A stretch of 64,000 nucleotides of DNA from Leclercia sp. LSNIH1 (GCF_002902985.1 NZ_CP026167.1:3658001-3722000), one strand, 5' to 3'; shown: positions 8,820 to 18,450, counted from the first letter of the stretch. Notes: generated by a model not told the origin, from the sequence alone. Translations and numbers: made by a program.

Positions 8820-9728
8820 TTAGTTTTTAATGTCCAGCGTCTCTTTCAGCCAGCCCTTAAATTCTTCGCCCAGGGACTGGTGACGAACACCATATTCAAC
8901 GAAGGCCTGCATGTAACCGAGTTTATTACCGCAGTCATGGCTCTTACCTTTCATATGGTAAGCCTCGACGGTCTCTTTTTCGATCAGCATGTCGATGGCA
9001 TCGGTCAGCTGGATCTCATCGCCGGCGCCTGGAGGCGTTTTCGCCAGCAGCGGCCAAATCTCTGCGCTCAGTACATAACGCCCTACTACAGCGAGGTTAG
9101 ATGGCGCTACGTCGGCTTTTGGCTTCTCAACCACGCCAACCATTGGCACGCTGTCGCCTGGCTTCATATCGACGCCTTTGCAGTCCACAACGCCATAAGC
9201 GGTAACGTCTTCAACTGGCTCAACCATGATCTGGCTGCTGCCCGTTTCGTCGAAGCGTTTAATCATTTCAGCCAGGTTATCCTGGGAAAGATCGGATTCA
9301 AACTCGTCCAGAATAACGTCGGGTAAAATAACCGCTACCGGCTCGTTACCGACTACCGGGTGGGCACACAACACGGCGTGACCCAGACCTTTTGCCAGCC
9401 CCTGACGGACCTGCATAATAGTGACATGCGGCGGGCAAATAGACTGCACTTCCTGAAGAAGCTGACGCTTCACGCGTTTTTCCAGCATGGCTTCAAGTTC
9501 AAAACTGGTATCGAAATGGTTTTCGATAGAGTTTTTGGATGAATGTGTTACCAGCACAATTTCAGTGATGCCTGCAGCAATACATTCGTTGACCACATAC
9601 TGGATTAATGGCTTATCAACGAGTGGCAGCATCTCTTTTGGAATTGCCTTCGTTGCTGGCAGCATCCTGGTTCCCAACCCGGCAACCGGGATAACGGCCT
9701 TTCTCACTTTCGAATTTACGGCAGCCAT
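8820..9728 (-). CDS. galU: UTP--glucose-1-phosphate uridylyltransferase
   Basis: Makes UDP-glucose from UTP and glucose-1-phosphate, feeding LPS core, capsule, trehalose and galactose metabolism in the cytosol. The 302-residue length is as in E. coli. The nucleotide-binding signature [19 protein letters not shown] begins near residue 18, and the sugar-phosphate-binding segment VEKPKAD lies near 202. It is transcribed in the same direction as rssB but separated from it by 200 bp, so probably has its own promoter. No anomaly seen. Confidence 0.97.
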   Translation of the reverse strand: MAAVNSKVRKAVIPVAGLGTRMLPATKAIPKEMLPLVDKPLIQYVVNECIAAGITEIVLVTHSSKNSIENHFDTSFELEAMLEKRVKRQLLQEVQSICPPHVTIMQVRQGLAKGLGHAVLCAHPVVGNEPVAVILPDVILDEFESDLSQDNLAEMIKRFDETGSSQIMVEPVEDVTAYGVVDCKGVDMKPGDSVPMVGVVEKPKADVAPSNLAVVGRYVLSAEIWPLLAKTPPGAGDEIQLTDAIDMLIEKETVEAYHMKGKSHDCGNKLGYMQAFVEYGVRHQSLGEEFKGWLKETLDIKN

Positions 9729-9929
9729 TGAAACTCTCCTGAACTGTTCATGTTTTGAACTTTAGTCTGCATTAATAACGCGTTCAGTATATCAGCCTGT
9801 GGATGGTGTCCGGGTCTGAAAAGGACGCGCTACCGCTTAATTAGGATAAATACGAATAAAAACAGGCACCGATAGTAGCATTGCCCGTAAAACGACGGTA
9901 AAGCTATCTACCGTTTAAATTCCAACTGA

Positions 9930-10943
9930 CTATTCTGTGGACAACATTAAGCGCAACCGCCCCCCCGTCCCCCAAATTTGGCATTGCCATGAGGTACAGC
10001 GGTGGCTTATTTGATTCAGGTAAGTATTTCCTAAGGTTCCTAACAGGACGCCGTTACTGACCTGAATATGATGCTCCCCGGTATTTAGCGTGGCATTAAG
10101 TCCGGCAGAGACCAAAATCAAATTTTTCAGGCCGCTATGGTAATAACCGACCAGTAATGGGAATTGTCCTGGTAAACTGGCCTGGCGCAACAGCTGGTTG
10201 ACCTGTTTCAACAGGCTGCCTAACTCAGGCAGACGCTGACCCTGATGAGAAAGTTGTTCCTGAAGCAATCCATTAAATAATGCCCGCAATAATAATGCCG
10301 CCAGCACACCATTATCGCCCGCCCGGGTAACATCCAGACAATAAAACGCCAGATCGTTTTCAGATAATGGTGCGATATCCAGCACCAGACCCGGTTGATC
10401 GGCAGCCATCAGCTGGCGGTAATTAACTTTGCACCCGGAAAATGTCTGCTGAACCGGCGGCTGAAGCTCCTGTAACAGTTTTGCCGCCGCAGAGGGGTTA
10501 TTCACCAGCGCATCCCAGTCCTGAAAAAGCCGCTCTTCCTCTTCAACACGCGAATTAAACATATTGGGATAGAGGCAGGCGAGAACGGTTTCACGCAAGC
10601 GATTCAGATCTTTAACTGGCTTAAGCAATACGTCCTGGACACCCAGGCGTAACGCTTTTGCGATATCGGCCATATTTTCGGTCGCAGAGATGACCAGAAT
10701 GGGGATCTGGTCGCCGGCATTACGTAAATGCTCCACCAGCTTCAGGCCATTCATCCGCGGCATGGCGATGTCGCAAATCATCAAATCGGGCTTAATGCCC
10801 ACCATTTTTTCCAGGGCGTCGATCCCATCACCTGCAAGTGCAGTCGTCGCCCCCAGCGATGATAGCCATGAATCCAGTAAGGAGCGGAAAACAGGCTCGT
10901 CTTCAACTATCAGAATTTGTTTCCCGGCTAATGGCTGTGTCAT
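9930..10943 (-). CDS. rssB: RpoS adaptor / anti-sigma response regulator RssB
   Basis: Adaptor that delivers the stationary-phase sigma factor RpoS to the ClpXP protease. From the ATG at 10943 it is 337 residues, equal to E. coli RssB. An upstream in-frame ATG at 10964 is possible, but GGGAGAG sits in front of 10943 and homology supports that start. The receiver domain (1-120) carries the phospho-acceptor Asp58 in MICDIAMPRMNG and the acidic pair in VEDEP. The C-terminal part is the degenerate PP2C-like domain without phosphatase residues. It lies 92 bp after rssA, forming the usual rssAB operon. Confidence 0.96.
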   Translation of the reverse strand: MTQPLAGKQILIVEDEPVFRSLLDSWLSSLGATTALAGDGIDALEKMVGIKPDLMICDIAMPRMNGLKLVEHLRNAGDQIPILVISATENMADIAKALRLGVQDVLLKPVKDLNRLRETVLACLYPNMFNSRVEEEERLFQDWDALVNNPSAAAKLLQELQPPVQQTFSGCKVNYRQLMAADQPGLVLDIAPLSENDLAFYCLDVTRAGDNGVLAALLLRALFNGLLQEQLSHQGQRLPELGSLLKQVNQLLRQASLPGQFPLLVGYYHSGLKNLILVSAGLNATLNTGEHHIQVSNGVLLGTLGNTYLNQISHRCTSWQCQIWGTGGRLRLMLSTE

Positions 10944-11035
10944 GGTCTCTCCCGGCGCTGACAATAGATAAATAGTGGCATGCTATCGGCACTATCGCCT
11001 GTCAGATTTTGCTGAAGTAATCAAAAAAAGGGTGC

Positions 11036-11935
11036 TCAGGCTGTTGCCCGCACTAAAGGTAATAATTCGTCCATTTTCTTTTCGACTGCCTGCGCGCCTG
11101 CGGTAATGGCCGCTTCAGCACGATGGAAATCGAGCGTTGAAATTTGTGGACAAAAAGGTTGAATCAATATATCCGGCGGATCACCCGCCATTCGGTTGCG
11201 CTTCAGGCGATTTTCCAGCACCTGAATCGACGTCGTCATGATTTCCATGGCGGTTGGCGCAGCAACCAGTTTACGGGTGGTTCGCGTGAAGCGTCCTCGC
11301 AGGCGTTTATGCCATGCGAGATCGTCCAGAGCGGACTCATCCGACTGGGTGTTAACCGGCATCAGATCCTGTTGCATCAGGTGAGCATCGTGCTGGAGAT
11401 CGACGGCAATTACGATATCAGCCCCCATCGCACGGGTCAGTGAAATAGGGACAGGATTAACAACGCCACCGTCAACCAGCCAGTAACCATTGTGCGGAAC
11501 CGGCGCCATCAGGCCCGGCATACTGCAGGAGGCGCGGACGGCAAGATGAATATCGCCTTCGGTAAACCAGATCTCCCTGCCGGTGCTGAGGTTGGTCGCA
11601 ACCGCACCGAAAGGCATCTGACAGCTGGAGAATTCGGTCAGGGGCATCACCTGGCGAAAACGGTTAAAGACGCGCTCTCCGCGTAATAACCCGCCACGTT
11701 GCCAGGAGAGATCCATCAGGCGCAGGACGTCCCAGTAGCTAAACGATCGTACCCAGGTTTCCAGCTCGGGAAGCTTGCCACACGAATAGGCGGCCCCCAC
11801 CAGTGAACCTATTGAACAGCCTGCAACAATATCAATTTCGATACCCAAACGTTGTAAGGCGTTGATCACACCAATATGCGACCAGCCCCGGGCTGCACCT
11901 GAGCCCAATGCCAGTCCAATTTTTACTTTTCTCAT
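11036..11935 (-). CDS. rssA: Patatin-like phospholipase family protein RssA
   Basis: Member of the bacterial patatin family (serine lipid hydrolases), 299 residues. The oxyanion motif GSGAARGWSH is near residue 11, the nucleophile serine lies in GCSIGS (Ser41), and the catalytic aspartate in DGGVVNPVP near 156. The Ser-Asp dyad is therefore intact. The substrate in the cell is unknown. It is the first gene of the rssAB operon and diverges from ychJ. Although co-transcribed with rssB, no role in RpoS control is proven for the family. Confidence 0.94.
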   Translation of the reverse strand: MRKVKIGLALGSGAARGWSHIGVINALQRLGIEIDIVAGCSIGSLVGAAYSCGKLPELETWVRSFSYWDVLRLMDLSWQRGGLLRGERVFNRFRQVMPLTEFSSCQMPFGAVATNLSTGREIWFTEGDIHLAVRASCSMPGLMAPVPHNGYWLVDGGVVNPVPISLTRAMGADIVIAVDLQHDAHLMQQDLMPVNTQSDESALDDLAWHKRLRGRFTRTTRKLVAAPTAMEIMTTSIQVLENRLKRNRMAGDPPDILIQPFCPQISTLDFHRAEAAITAGAQAVEKKMDELLPLVRATA

Positions 11936-12049
11936 TAGCCCTGTTTAGCGTCCCCTGGATTCCTGCATAGCGTCATTGCAACCGCTCAGTTAACATAGTG
12001 CCACCCTGGCGTTATACGTCATTCATTTTTTAATTTCAGGAAGAGAATC

Positions 12050-12508
12050 GTGTCTCAACTCTGTCCCTGCGGTAGCGCTCTCGAGTATAGCCTATGTTGC
12101 CAACGATATCTTACCGGTGAGCAGGTTGCACCGGACCCGGCATCACTTATGCGCTCCCGATATGCCGCTTTTGTGACGCGGGACGCAGACTACCTGATTA
12201 AGACCTGGCATCCATCCTGCCATGCTACTGATTTTCGTCAGGAGATCGAGGCCGGATTTGCAAATACGCAGTGGCTCGGCCTCACTCAGTACGAAACGGC
12301 AGCAGGCCGGGATGAAAACGAGGGGTTCGTCAGTTTTGTTGCGCGCTTTACTGAGCAAGGAAGAGCGGGCGCGATCATCGAACGCTCGCGTTTCTTAAAT
12401 GAGGGCGGAGAGTGGTACTATATTGACGGCACGCGTCCACAGTTTGGTCGTAATGACCCCTGCCCTTGTGGTTCAGGCAAAAAATTTAAAAAGTGTTGCG
12501 GGCAATAA
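12050..12508 (+). CDS. ychJ: SEC-C motif protein YchJ (UPF0225)
   Basis: Cytosolic protein of the UPF0225 family, 152 residues, with unknown function. It carries a zinc-binding SEC-C motif at each end: [13 protein letters not shown] at residues 5-17 and [13 protein letters not shown] at the C-terminus. An NTF2-like fold lies in the middle. The start is a GTG at 12050 that directly gives the conserved SQLCPCGS N-terminus; AGGAAGAG sits upstream. It diverges from rssA and precedes purU by 45 bp, so could share a transcript with it. Confidence 0.93.
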   Translation: MSQLCPCGSALEYSLCCQRYLTGEQVAPDPASLMRSRYAAFVTRDADYLIKTWHPSCHATDFRQEIEAGFANTQWLGLTQYETAAGRDENEGFVSFVARFTEQGRAGAIIERSRFLNEGGEWYYIDGTRPQFGRNDPCPCGSGKKFKKCCGQ

Positions 12509-12553
12509 GGCCTGACAACACGATTCAAGCAAACACGTAAGGATTTTCCGGCA

Positions 12554-13396
12554 ATGCAATCAACACAACGTAAAGTGCTGCGCACCATTTGTCCCGACCA
12601 GAAAGGGCTGATCGCCCGTATCACCAATATTTGCTACAAACATGAACTGAATATCGTGCAGAACAACGAGTTTGTTGATCACCGTACCGGCCGCTTCTTT
12701 ATGCGTACCGAGCTGGAAGGGATCTTCAATGACGCGACGTTGCTGGCCGATCTGGACGGCGCGCTGCCGGAAGGTTCCGTGCGTGAACTGAACCCCGCCG
12801 GTCGCCGCCGGGTGGTGATCCTGGTTACCAAAGAGGCACACTGCCTTGGCGACCTGCTGATGAAAGCCAACTATGGCGGGTTGGATGTTGAGATCGCCGC
12901 GGTCATTGGTAACCACGAGACGCTGCGTACGCTGGTTGAGCGTTTTGATATTCCGTTTGAGCTGGTCAGCCATGAAGGCCATACCCGCGAAGAGCATGAC
13001 AATTTAATGGCGCAGGCCATCGAAGCGCATAACCCGGATTACGTGGTGCTGGCGAAATATATGCGCGTCCTGACGCCGTCATTCGTTGCCCGCTTCCCGA
13101 ATAAGATTATCAACATTCACCACTCGTTCCTGCCGGCTTTTATCGGCGCGCGTCCTTATCACCAGGCGTACGAACGCGGCGTGAAAATCATCGGCGCAAC
13201 GGCACACTACGTGAATGACAATCTGGATGAAGGTCCAATCATCATGCAGGACGTGATTCATGTCGATCACACCTACACGGCGGAAGATATGATGCGTGCC
13301 GGCCGCGACGTTGAAAAAAATGTCTTAAGCCGCGCGCTCTATCAGGTGCTGGCGCAACGCGTCTTTGTCTACGGTAACCGAACGATTATTCTTTAA
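12554..13396 (+). CDS. purU: Formyltetrahydrofolate deformylase
   Basis: Hydrolyses 10-formyl-tetrahydrofolate to formate and tetrahydrofolate, supplying formate for PurT-dependent purine synthesis and balancing the one-carbon pool. The 280 residues equal E. coli PurU. The N-terminal ACT regulatory domain (about 8-85) begins LRTICPDQKGLIARITN. The C-terminal formyltransferase-type domain carries the catalytic HHSFLPAF motif near residue 196. It sits upstream of the tRNA-Tyr genes, in the conserved enterobacterial order. Confidence 0.97.
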   Translation: MQSTQRKVLRTICPDQKGLIARITNICYKHELNIVQNNEFVDHRTGRFFMRTELEGIFNDATLLADLDGALPEGSVRELNPAGRRRVVILVTKEAHCLGDLLMKANYGGLDVEIAAVIGNHETLRTLVERFDIPFELVSHEGHTREEHDNLMAQAIEAHNPDYVVLAKYMRVLTPSFVARFPNKIINIHHSFLPAFIGARPYHQAYERGVKIIGATAHYVNDNLDEGPIIMQDVIHVDHTYTAEDMMRAGRDVEKNVLSRALYQVLAQRVFVYGNRTIIL

Positions 13397-13476
13397 TCCT
13401 TTATAAAATGAATTGATTAGCTTTGCGTCTTTATGCGTAAAAATCAGGCAAACGATTCATTTATGCAAAGGAAGTC

Positions 13477-13504
13477 TTTACAGGGGCGCGTCATTTGATA
13501 TGAT
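13477..13504 (+). promoter_or_regulatory. tRNA-Tyr operon promoter with stringent discriminator
   Basis: A -35 box TTTACA (13477-13482), 16-nt spacer and -10 box TATGAT (13499-13504) are followed by the GC-rich discriminator GCGCCCC. This is the arrangement of the E. coli tyrT promoter, a classic stringently controlled, Fis-activated promoter. The AT-rich stretch upstream would hold the Fis sites. Confidence 0.85.
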
Positions 13505-13552
13505 GCGCCCCGCTTCCCACAAGGAAGCAGGCCAGTAAAAGCATTACCCCGT

Positions 13553-13637
<85 letters not shown>

Positions 13638-13847
13638 TTATTCACCACAGCGATGTGGTAATACCGATGAGATATAGCGATGTTTGCACTTGTCGGGAAG
13701 GGTGAGAACCTTCGATTAAGGTTCGAGTCGAGCGCAAGCGAGACAACGTTGCCAGAGGCAACGGCCCGGAGGGTGAGGAGCGAAGCGACGAATAATCCTT
13801 CCCCCACCACCATCTTCAAGTTTCACCTCAAAATCTGAATTACCCCT
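13638..13847 (+). other. tRNA-Tyr spacer with rtT-like partial tRNA repeat
   Basis: The 210-nt spacer between the two tRNA genes carries an exact 19-nt copy of the tRNA 3' end, AATCCTTCCCCCACCACCA (13794-13812). Some 70 nt earlier is a piece of the T-arm, AAGGTTCGA (13718-13726). In E. coli the tyrT operon has repeats that each begin with 19 bp of the tRNA 3' end (the rtT RNA region). The similarity of arrangement is clear; a transcript is not demonstrated. Confidence 0.65.
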
Positions 13848-13932
<85 letters not shown>

Positions 13933-13999
13933 TCACTTCTAAATCGCTTTAAACTTCTCAGTTAAAAAATAAATAGTCTTGCTGTTCCGCGCACCTTTT

Positions 14000-14078
14000 C
14001 CCCGGTGGCGCTGCGCTTACCGGGGCTACAAAACCGTACCATACTCGTAGGCCGGGTAAGGCGCAGCCGCCACCCGGC
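14000..14078. repeat. REP pair (BIME)
   Basis: Two REP-like palindromic units in opposite orientation: CCGGTGGCGCTGCGCTTACCGG at the left and GGCCGGGTAAGGCGCAGCCGCCACCCGGC at the right. They lie between the tRNA-Tyr genes and the Lrp-type regulator gene. BIMEs can stabilise or terminate transcripts and bind gyrase or IHF. Confidence 0.85.
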
Positions 14079-14086
14079 GAAATCCC

Positions 14087-14530
14087 TTACAACGGGGGCA
14101 ACCGACGGGTCACCGGTGAACTCTTCACAATCGAGGTGTTGCACTGCGCATGTTCTGCCAGTCCATCCAGCAACGTATCCAGTTGTTCAATGGAGCGCAC
14201 CACCAGGCGGATAACGAAACAGTCCTCGCCGGTCACTTTGTCGCTTTCAATACACTCGGGCATCTGCTGGATGTATTTATCCACTTTATGCAATAACCCC
14301 GGTAACGGTCGCACGCGCACCAGCGCCTGCAGCGTGTAACCCAGCGCGGCCAGGTTTACCCGCGCACCATACCCCTGAATGATGCCCCGCTCTTCCAGCC
14401 TTTTTAAGCGTTCTGCCGTACTGGGTGATGTGAGCCCAACCCGGGCGCTTAAGACTTTCAGCGACATACGCGCATCCTCTACCAGACAACGCAGAATATG
14501 GCGGTCGATCTCATCGATAAGGTAATCCAT
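14087..14530 (-). CDS. Lrp/AsnC-family transcriptional regulator
   Basis: Small DNA-binding regulator of the feast/famine family, 147 residues from the ATG at 14530. An in-frame ATG nine bases upstream has its AGGTGA too close, so 14530 is preferred. The N-terminal winged helix (about 5-60) reads IDEIDRHILRCLVEDARMSL with the recognition segment SPSTAERLKRLEE. The C-terminal RAM ligand-binding domain includes the conserved VTGEDCFVIRL. It is divergent from an EamA exporter gene, the classic arrangement in which the regulator controls the exporter in response to an amino acid or related effector. The pair is absent from this position in E. coli K-12. The effector is unknown. Confidence 0.88.
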   Translation of the reverse strand: MDYLIDEIDRHILRCLVEDARMSLKVLSARVGLTSPSTAERLKRLEERGIIQGYGARVNLAALGYTLQALVRVRPLPGLLHKVDKYIQQMPECIESDKVTGEDCFVIRLVVRSIEQLDTLLDGLAEHAQCNTSIVKSSPVTRRLPPL

Positions 14531-14637
14531 AACATTCACCTAATTTATAAAAGCAAACCTCTCCTTTTACCTTAATTCAGCGCTGTTAAATCGGACACCG
14601 TTTTTTAACAATAGAGGCAATAATCAGGAGGTGTACG

Positions 14638-15534
14638 ATGCGCGACATTCAACAAGGCGTCTGGCAGATGAGCCTGGCGATGCTGATATCCGGCTCTATC
14701 GGGGCTTTTGTGCTGCTTTCCGGCTTGCCGGTCACTGACGTAGTGTTCTGGCGCTGTCTGATCGGCGCCATGGCGCTGTTTCTTTTTATTCGTTTCAGTA
14801 AACGCCCTTTTAGCCCGTTAACCAAAGTAACCCTGGGTCTGGCCATTCTTGGCGGCATTGCGCTGGTCGTTAACTGGCTGCTGCTGTTTGCCGCGTTCGA
14901 ACGTATCTCCATCGGACTTTCGACGGTGGTCTATAACACCCAGCCCTTTATGCTGGTGTTAATGGGTATGCTGATGGGCGAGCGGGTGAGTCTGGTGAAA
15001 TGGGGCTGGCTGTTCCTCGCCTTTGGCGGGGTGGTGATTTTGCTCTCCAGCGAGCTGACCGGCGGACACAGCGCACAATGGCTTTCGGGGATCGGCCTCG
15101 CGCTGGGTGCCGCTTTCTTTTACGCCCTCACTGCCATTATCACGCGCAAATTACAGACCATTACACCGCAGCACATCGCCTTTATCCAGGTGTTAACCGG
15201 TGTGGTGATGCTGCTGCCGCTGGCGCATATGCCGACCTTCTCCCGCGATTTCCCGTGGGCGATTCTGCTGACGCTGGGCATCGTGCACACGGGGGTGATG
15301 TATCAACTGTTATACAGCGCCATTCAGAAGCTCCCTACTCCCATCATCGGCTCGCTGTCATTTATCTATCCGGTCGTCGCGCTCGTTGTCGATAACCTGC
15401 TGTTTGGGCATGCGCTCAGCCTTACCCAACTGGCTGGCGGAGCGCTGATCCTGTTTGCCGCTGCGGGTAACAACCTCGGCTGGGGCGAAAAAAAACCCCG
15501 CCAGAGCGGGGTTGAGATGAAAACGGCGGATTAG
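14638..15534 (+). CDS. EamA/DMT-family metabolite exporter
   Basis: Inner-membrane transporter of the drug/metabolite superfamily, 298 residues. Ten hydrophobic helices in two five-helix EamA repeats are visible, one starting at residue 8 and one near 150. AGGAGGT precedes the ATG at ideal spacing. Members often export amino acids or related metabolites, and the substrate cannot be told from sequence. It is divergent from the Lrp-type regulator. The last 16 codons are unusual: they include the A-rich, GC-palindromic DNA that forms the terminator of the convergent nar operon. The stop overlaps the narI stop by four bases. Confidence 0.9.
   Translation: MRDIQQGVWQMSLAMLISGSIGAFVLLSGLPVTDVVFWRCLIGAMALFLFIRFSKRPFSPLTKVTLGLAILGGIALVVNWLLLFAAFERISIGLSTVVYNTQPFMLVLMGMLMGERVSLVKWGWLFLAFGGVVILLSSELTGGHSAQWLSGIGLALGAAFFYALTAIITRKLQTITPQHIAFIQVLTGVVMLLPLAHMPTFSRDFPWAILLTLGIVHTGVMYQLLYSAIQKLPTPIIGSLSFIYPVVALVVDNLLFGHALSLTQLAGGALILFAAAGNNLGWGEKKPRQSGVEMKTAD
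15488..15513 (-). terminator. narGHJI terminator embedded in the EamA coding sequence
   Basis: On the minus strand AACCCCGC-TCTG-GCGGGGTT is followed by six further T, a textbook factor-independent terminator 18 bp beyond the narI stop. The stem is 15494-15501 with 15506-15513. The same bases encode EKKPRQSGV near the C-terminus of the convergent exporter. Confidence 0.92.
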
Positions 15535-16208
15535 CGACGGGCGCGCACAATCTGGTATTTGCGCGTCATGTACTCCACCGGCGCGCTCCAGATATGCACC
15601 AGCCGGGAGAACGGGAACAGCAGGAACAGCGTCATGCCCAGCACCAGGTGCACGCGGAAGATAAACGCCACGCCGTCCAGATGCTCAGACGCACCGCCAT
15701 GGAAGGTCACCACCGACTGTGCCCAACCCACCAGCTTCAGCATTTCGCTGCCGTCCATGTGCTGAGCCGAGAACGGAATGGTCAGCAGACCCAGCGCGCA
15801 CTGCACCATCAGCAAGGTGAGGATCAGGATATCCGCCCCGGTGGTGGTGGCGCGAACGCGCGGGCTGAACAGACGACGCTTCAGCAGCATCAGGCCGCCC
15901 ACCAGGGTCATCAGGCCGCAGGCGCCGCCGGCAATCATCGCCATCTTCTGCTTCACGTCCATCGGCAGGAAGGATTCATACATCCAGTGCGGGGTGAGCA
16001 TTCCGAGGAAGTGACCGGCAAAAATCCCCAGAATCCCGAAGTGGAACAGGTTGGATGCCATGTTCATCCCTTTGCGATCCAGCATCTGGCTGGAGGCGGC
16101 GCGCCAGGTGTACTGGCCGTAGTCGTAACGCAGCCAGCTACCAATCAGAAATACCGAACCCGCAATGTACGGATAGATATCGAAGAAGAACATATTCAGG
16201 AAGTGCAT
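15531..16208 (-). CDS. narI: Respiratory nitrate reductase A gamma subunit (cytochrome b)
   Basis: Membrane cytochrome b of NarGHI. It oxidises quinol at the periplasmic side and passes electrons through two b hemes to NarH, generating proton-motive force. At 225 residues it has the usual size. Five membrane helices are visible, with the heme-ligand histidines in [13 protein letters not shown] near residue 55 and in [13 protein letters not shown] near 187. The start ATG at 16208 overlaps the narJ stop by one base (TAATG), indicating translational coupling. Last gene of narGHJI. Confidence 0.97.
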   Translation of the reverse strand: MHFLNMFFFDIYPYIAGSVFLIGSWLRYDYGQYTWRAASSQMLDRKGMNMASNLFHFGILGIFAGHFLGMLTPHWMYESFLPMDVKQKMAMIAGGACGLMTLVGGLMLLKRRLFSPRVRATTTGADILILTLLMVQCALGLLTIPFSAQHMDGSEMLKLVGWAQSVVTFHGGASEHLDGVAFIFRVHLVLGMTLFLLFPFSRLVHIWSAPVEYMTRKYQIVRARR

Positions 16209-16918
16209 TATTGCTGTCCTCCGTTAGAGATATTCAAATATTGCGGGGCAACGGCACCGGCAAAACGACGCTGGTGAGCAGAGATTTCCGATTCACCGCA
16301 GCTCTGGTCAGCAAAGAACTTCACCTGCTCCTCTTCCCAGACCGCATCCAGCGCCTGTGGGGTGTCGTCGCGCGCTTCATCGGCGATTTTCTCCGCCACT
16401 TTTTCACTGTCGACCGAGGCGTTAGCCAGCTTCACCAGCAGTTCGAACAGCACCGCATAGCGGCTTTCACGCTGTTGCAGACGCGCGCTCAGTAACGCCA
16501 GGATCGGGGCGATATCCTGCAGGCCGCCCAGCGCCTCTTCTTTTGGCAGCTGTGCCAGATACTCCAGGTAGAGCGGCAGATGATCCGGCAGCTCGCGGCT
16601 GTCGAGATGCAGGCCGTGCTGCTCATACTGGGCCATTAAATCCACCATCGCCTGACCGCGATCGCGGGACTCGCCGTGAACATGTTCAAACAGGAGCAGC
16701 GAGGTGGCGCGGCCCCGGTCGAACAGCTGGCTGTAGTCAGACTGCGCATCCAGCAGATCGCGCGCTAACAGATCGCGGAGGAAAACGCCCAGTTTCTGGG
16801 CATCCTCTTTATCCAGGTTTTCCGATGACGCGAGTGCATCGAAGAGTTCCTGTTGATGCTGCGCCAGCGCAGCATCCGGGTACTCGAGCAGACGCGAAAC
16901 AATGACGAGTTCAATCAT
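16208..16918 (-). CDS. narJ: Nitrate reductase A assembly chaperone NarJ
   Basis: Cytosolic chaperone of the TorD/DmsD/NarJ family. It binds NarG, assists molybdenum-cofactor and FS0 cluster insertion, and couples assembly to membrane attachment. From the ATG at 16918 (N-terminus [15 protein letters not shown]) it is 236 residues, the family length. This start overlaps the narH stop as ATGA, which supports it over a longer in-frame extension. The segment [16 protein letters not shown] near residue 112 belongs to the NarJ signature. It is not part of the final enzyme. Confidence 0.96.
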   Translation of the reverse strand: MIELVIVSRLLEYPDAALAQHQQELFDALASSENLDKEDAQKLGVFLRDLLARDLLDAQSDYSQLFDRGRATSLLLFEHVHGESRDRGQAMVDLMAQYEQHGLHLDSRELPDHLPLYLEYLAQLPKEEALGGLQDIAPILALLSARLQQRESRYAVLFELLVKLANASVDSEKVAEKIADEARDDTPQALDAVWEEEQVKFFADQSCGESEISAHQRRFAGAVAPQYLNISNGGQQ

Positions 16919-18450
16919 TGGTGCGGCTCCGTTTTGCTGGTCACATCCATCGCGTCGATGCGGCGGCTGTTGAACAGGTTGAATTTGTTGTCTGAACCGT
17001 GGCAACCGTCGCCGAAGGTAAAGCCACACCCGCTTTTCTCCGGGAAGGCTTCACGCGCCAGCTCACGGTGGCTGCTCGGCACCACGAAACGGTCTTCGTA
17101 GTTGGCAATCGCCAGGTAGCGGTACATCTCCTGGGCCTGGGCTTCGCTTAAGCCCACCTCTTCCAGGGCGCGGGTATCGATGACGCCGTCAACGGTTTCC
17201 GCGCGTTTGAAGTGGCGCATCGCCAGCATACGTTTCAGGGCCAGCAGCACCGGCTGGGTATCCCCTGCGGTGAGCAGGTTCGCCAGGTACTGAACCGGGA
17301 TACGCAGGCTTTCGACGTCCGGCAGGATTCCGTTGCTGCCGAGCTCACCGGCATCCGCCGCAGACTGGATTGGCGACAGAGGCGGCACGTACCAGACCAT
17401 CGGCAATGTGCGGTATTCCGGATGCAGCGGCAGGGCCAGCTTCCAGTCCATCGCCATTTTGTAGACCGGCGACTGCTGCGCGGCGTCGATCACGCTCTGC
17501 GGAATACCGTCCTTCAGCGCCTGGGCGATCACCTTCGGATCGTTCGGATCGAGGAACACATCCAGCTGACGCTGATAGAGATCTTTCTCGTTCTCGGTGC
17601 TCGCCGCGTTCTCAATCGCGTCAGCGTCATAGAGCAGTACGCCGAGGTAGCGAATACGGCCTACACAGCTCTCGGAGCAGACGGTTGGCATCCCGGCTTC
17701 GATACGCGGGTAGCAGAAGATGCACTTCTCAGACTTACCGCTCTTCCAGTTAAAGTAGATCTTTTTGTACGGGCAGCCGGTGATGCACATACGCCAGCCG
17801 CGGCACTTGTCCTGGTCGATCAGCACGATGCCATCTTCTTCACGCTTGTAGATGGCGCCGCTCGGACAGGTGGCGACACACGCCGGGTTGAGGCAGTGTT
17901 CGCACAGGCGCGGCAGGTACATCATGAAGGTGTTTTCGAACTGGCCGTACATCGCCTTCTGCATGTTCTCGAAGTTCTGGTCTTTGGCGCGTTTTTCGAA
18001 CTCGCCGCCCAGAATCTCTTCCCAGTTTGGCCCGCTGGTGATCTTGTCCATGCGCTGACCGGTGATCAGCGAGCGTGGACGGGCGATCGGCTGGTGTTTG
18101 CTCTCCGGCGCGTTGTGCAGGTTCTGGTAGTCAAAATCAAACGGCTCGTAGTAATCATCGATGCCCGGCAGATGCGGGTTAGCAAAGATTTTACCCAGCA
18201 GCAGCGCGCGGTTACCCATGCGCGGCTGCAGCTTGCCGTTGATTTTACGGATCCAGCCGCCCTTCCACTTCTCCTGGTTTTCCCAGTCGGTCGGGAAGCC
18301 GGTGCCCGGCTTGCTTTCCACGTTGTTGAACCAGGCGTACTCCATCCCTTCCCGGCTGGTCCAGACATTTTTACAGGTGACTGAGCAGGTGTGACAGCCG
18401 ATGCATTTATCCAGATTCAGCACCATGCCGACTTGTGAACGAATTTTCAT
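16915..18450 (-). CDS. narH: Respiratory nitrate reductase A beta subunit (Fe-S)
   Basis: Electron-transfer subunit carrying three [4Fe-4S] clusters and one [3Fe-4S] cluster between NarI hemes and NarG. It has 511 residues (E. coli 512). Ferredoxin-type motifs appear at CIGCHTCSVTCKN near residue 16, CEHCLNPACVATCPSG near 184, CRGWRMCITGCPYKK near 217 and CIFCYPRIEAG near 244. The tryptophan in CRGW replaces a cysteine, which is the normal reason for the [3Fe-4S] cluster in this family and not a defect. Its stop overlaps narJ, and its start overlaps the narG stop by four bases. Confidence 0.98.
   Translation of the reverse strand: MKIRSQVGMVLNLDKCIGCHTCSVTCKNVWTSREGMEYAWFNNVESKPGTGFPTDWENQEKWKGGWIRKINGKLQPRMGNRALLLGKIFANPHLPGIDDYYEPFDFDYQNLHNAPESKHQPIARPRSLITGQRMDKITSGPNWEEILGGEFEKRAKDQNFENMQKAMYGQFENTFMMYLPRLCEHCLNPACVATCPSGAIYKREEDGIVLIDQDKCRGWRMCITGCPYKKIYFNWKSGKSEKCIFCYPRIEAGMPTVCSESCVGRIRYLGVLLYDADAIENAASTENEKDLYQRQLDVFLDPNDPKVIAQALKDGIPQSVIDAAQQSPVYKMAMDWKLALPLHPEYRTLPMVWYVPPLSPIQSAADAGELGSNGILPDVESLRIPVQYLANLLTAGDTQPVLLALKRMLAMRHFKRAETVDGVIDTRALEEVGLSEAQAQEMYRYLAIANYEDRFVVPSSHRELAREAFPEKSGCGFTFGDGCHGSDNKFNLFNSRRIDAMDVTSKTEPHQ

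Noticed and set aside
14000..14078. Palindromic repeats as a CRISPR array
   Set aside because: Only REP pairs are present; there are no regularly spaced identical repeats with unique spacers and no cas genes.
17760..17800. Tryptophan in place of a cluster cysteine in NarH (CRGW)
   Set aside because: This is the normal NarH sequence, giving the [3Fe-4S] cluster; not a mutation.
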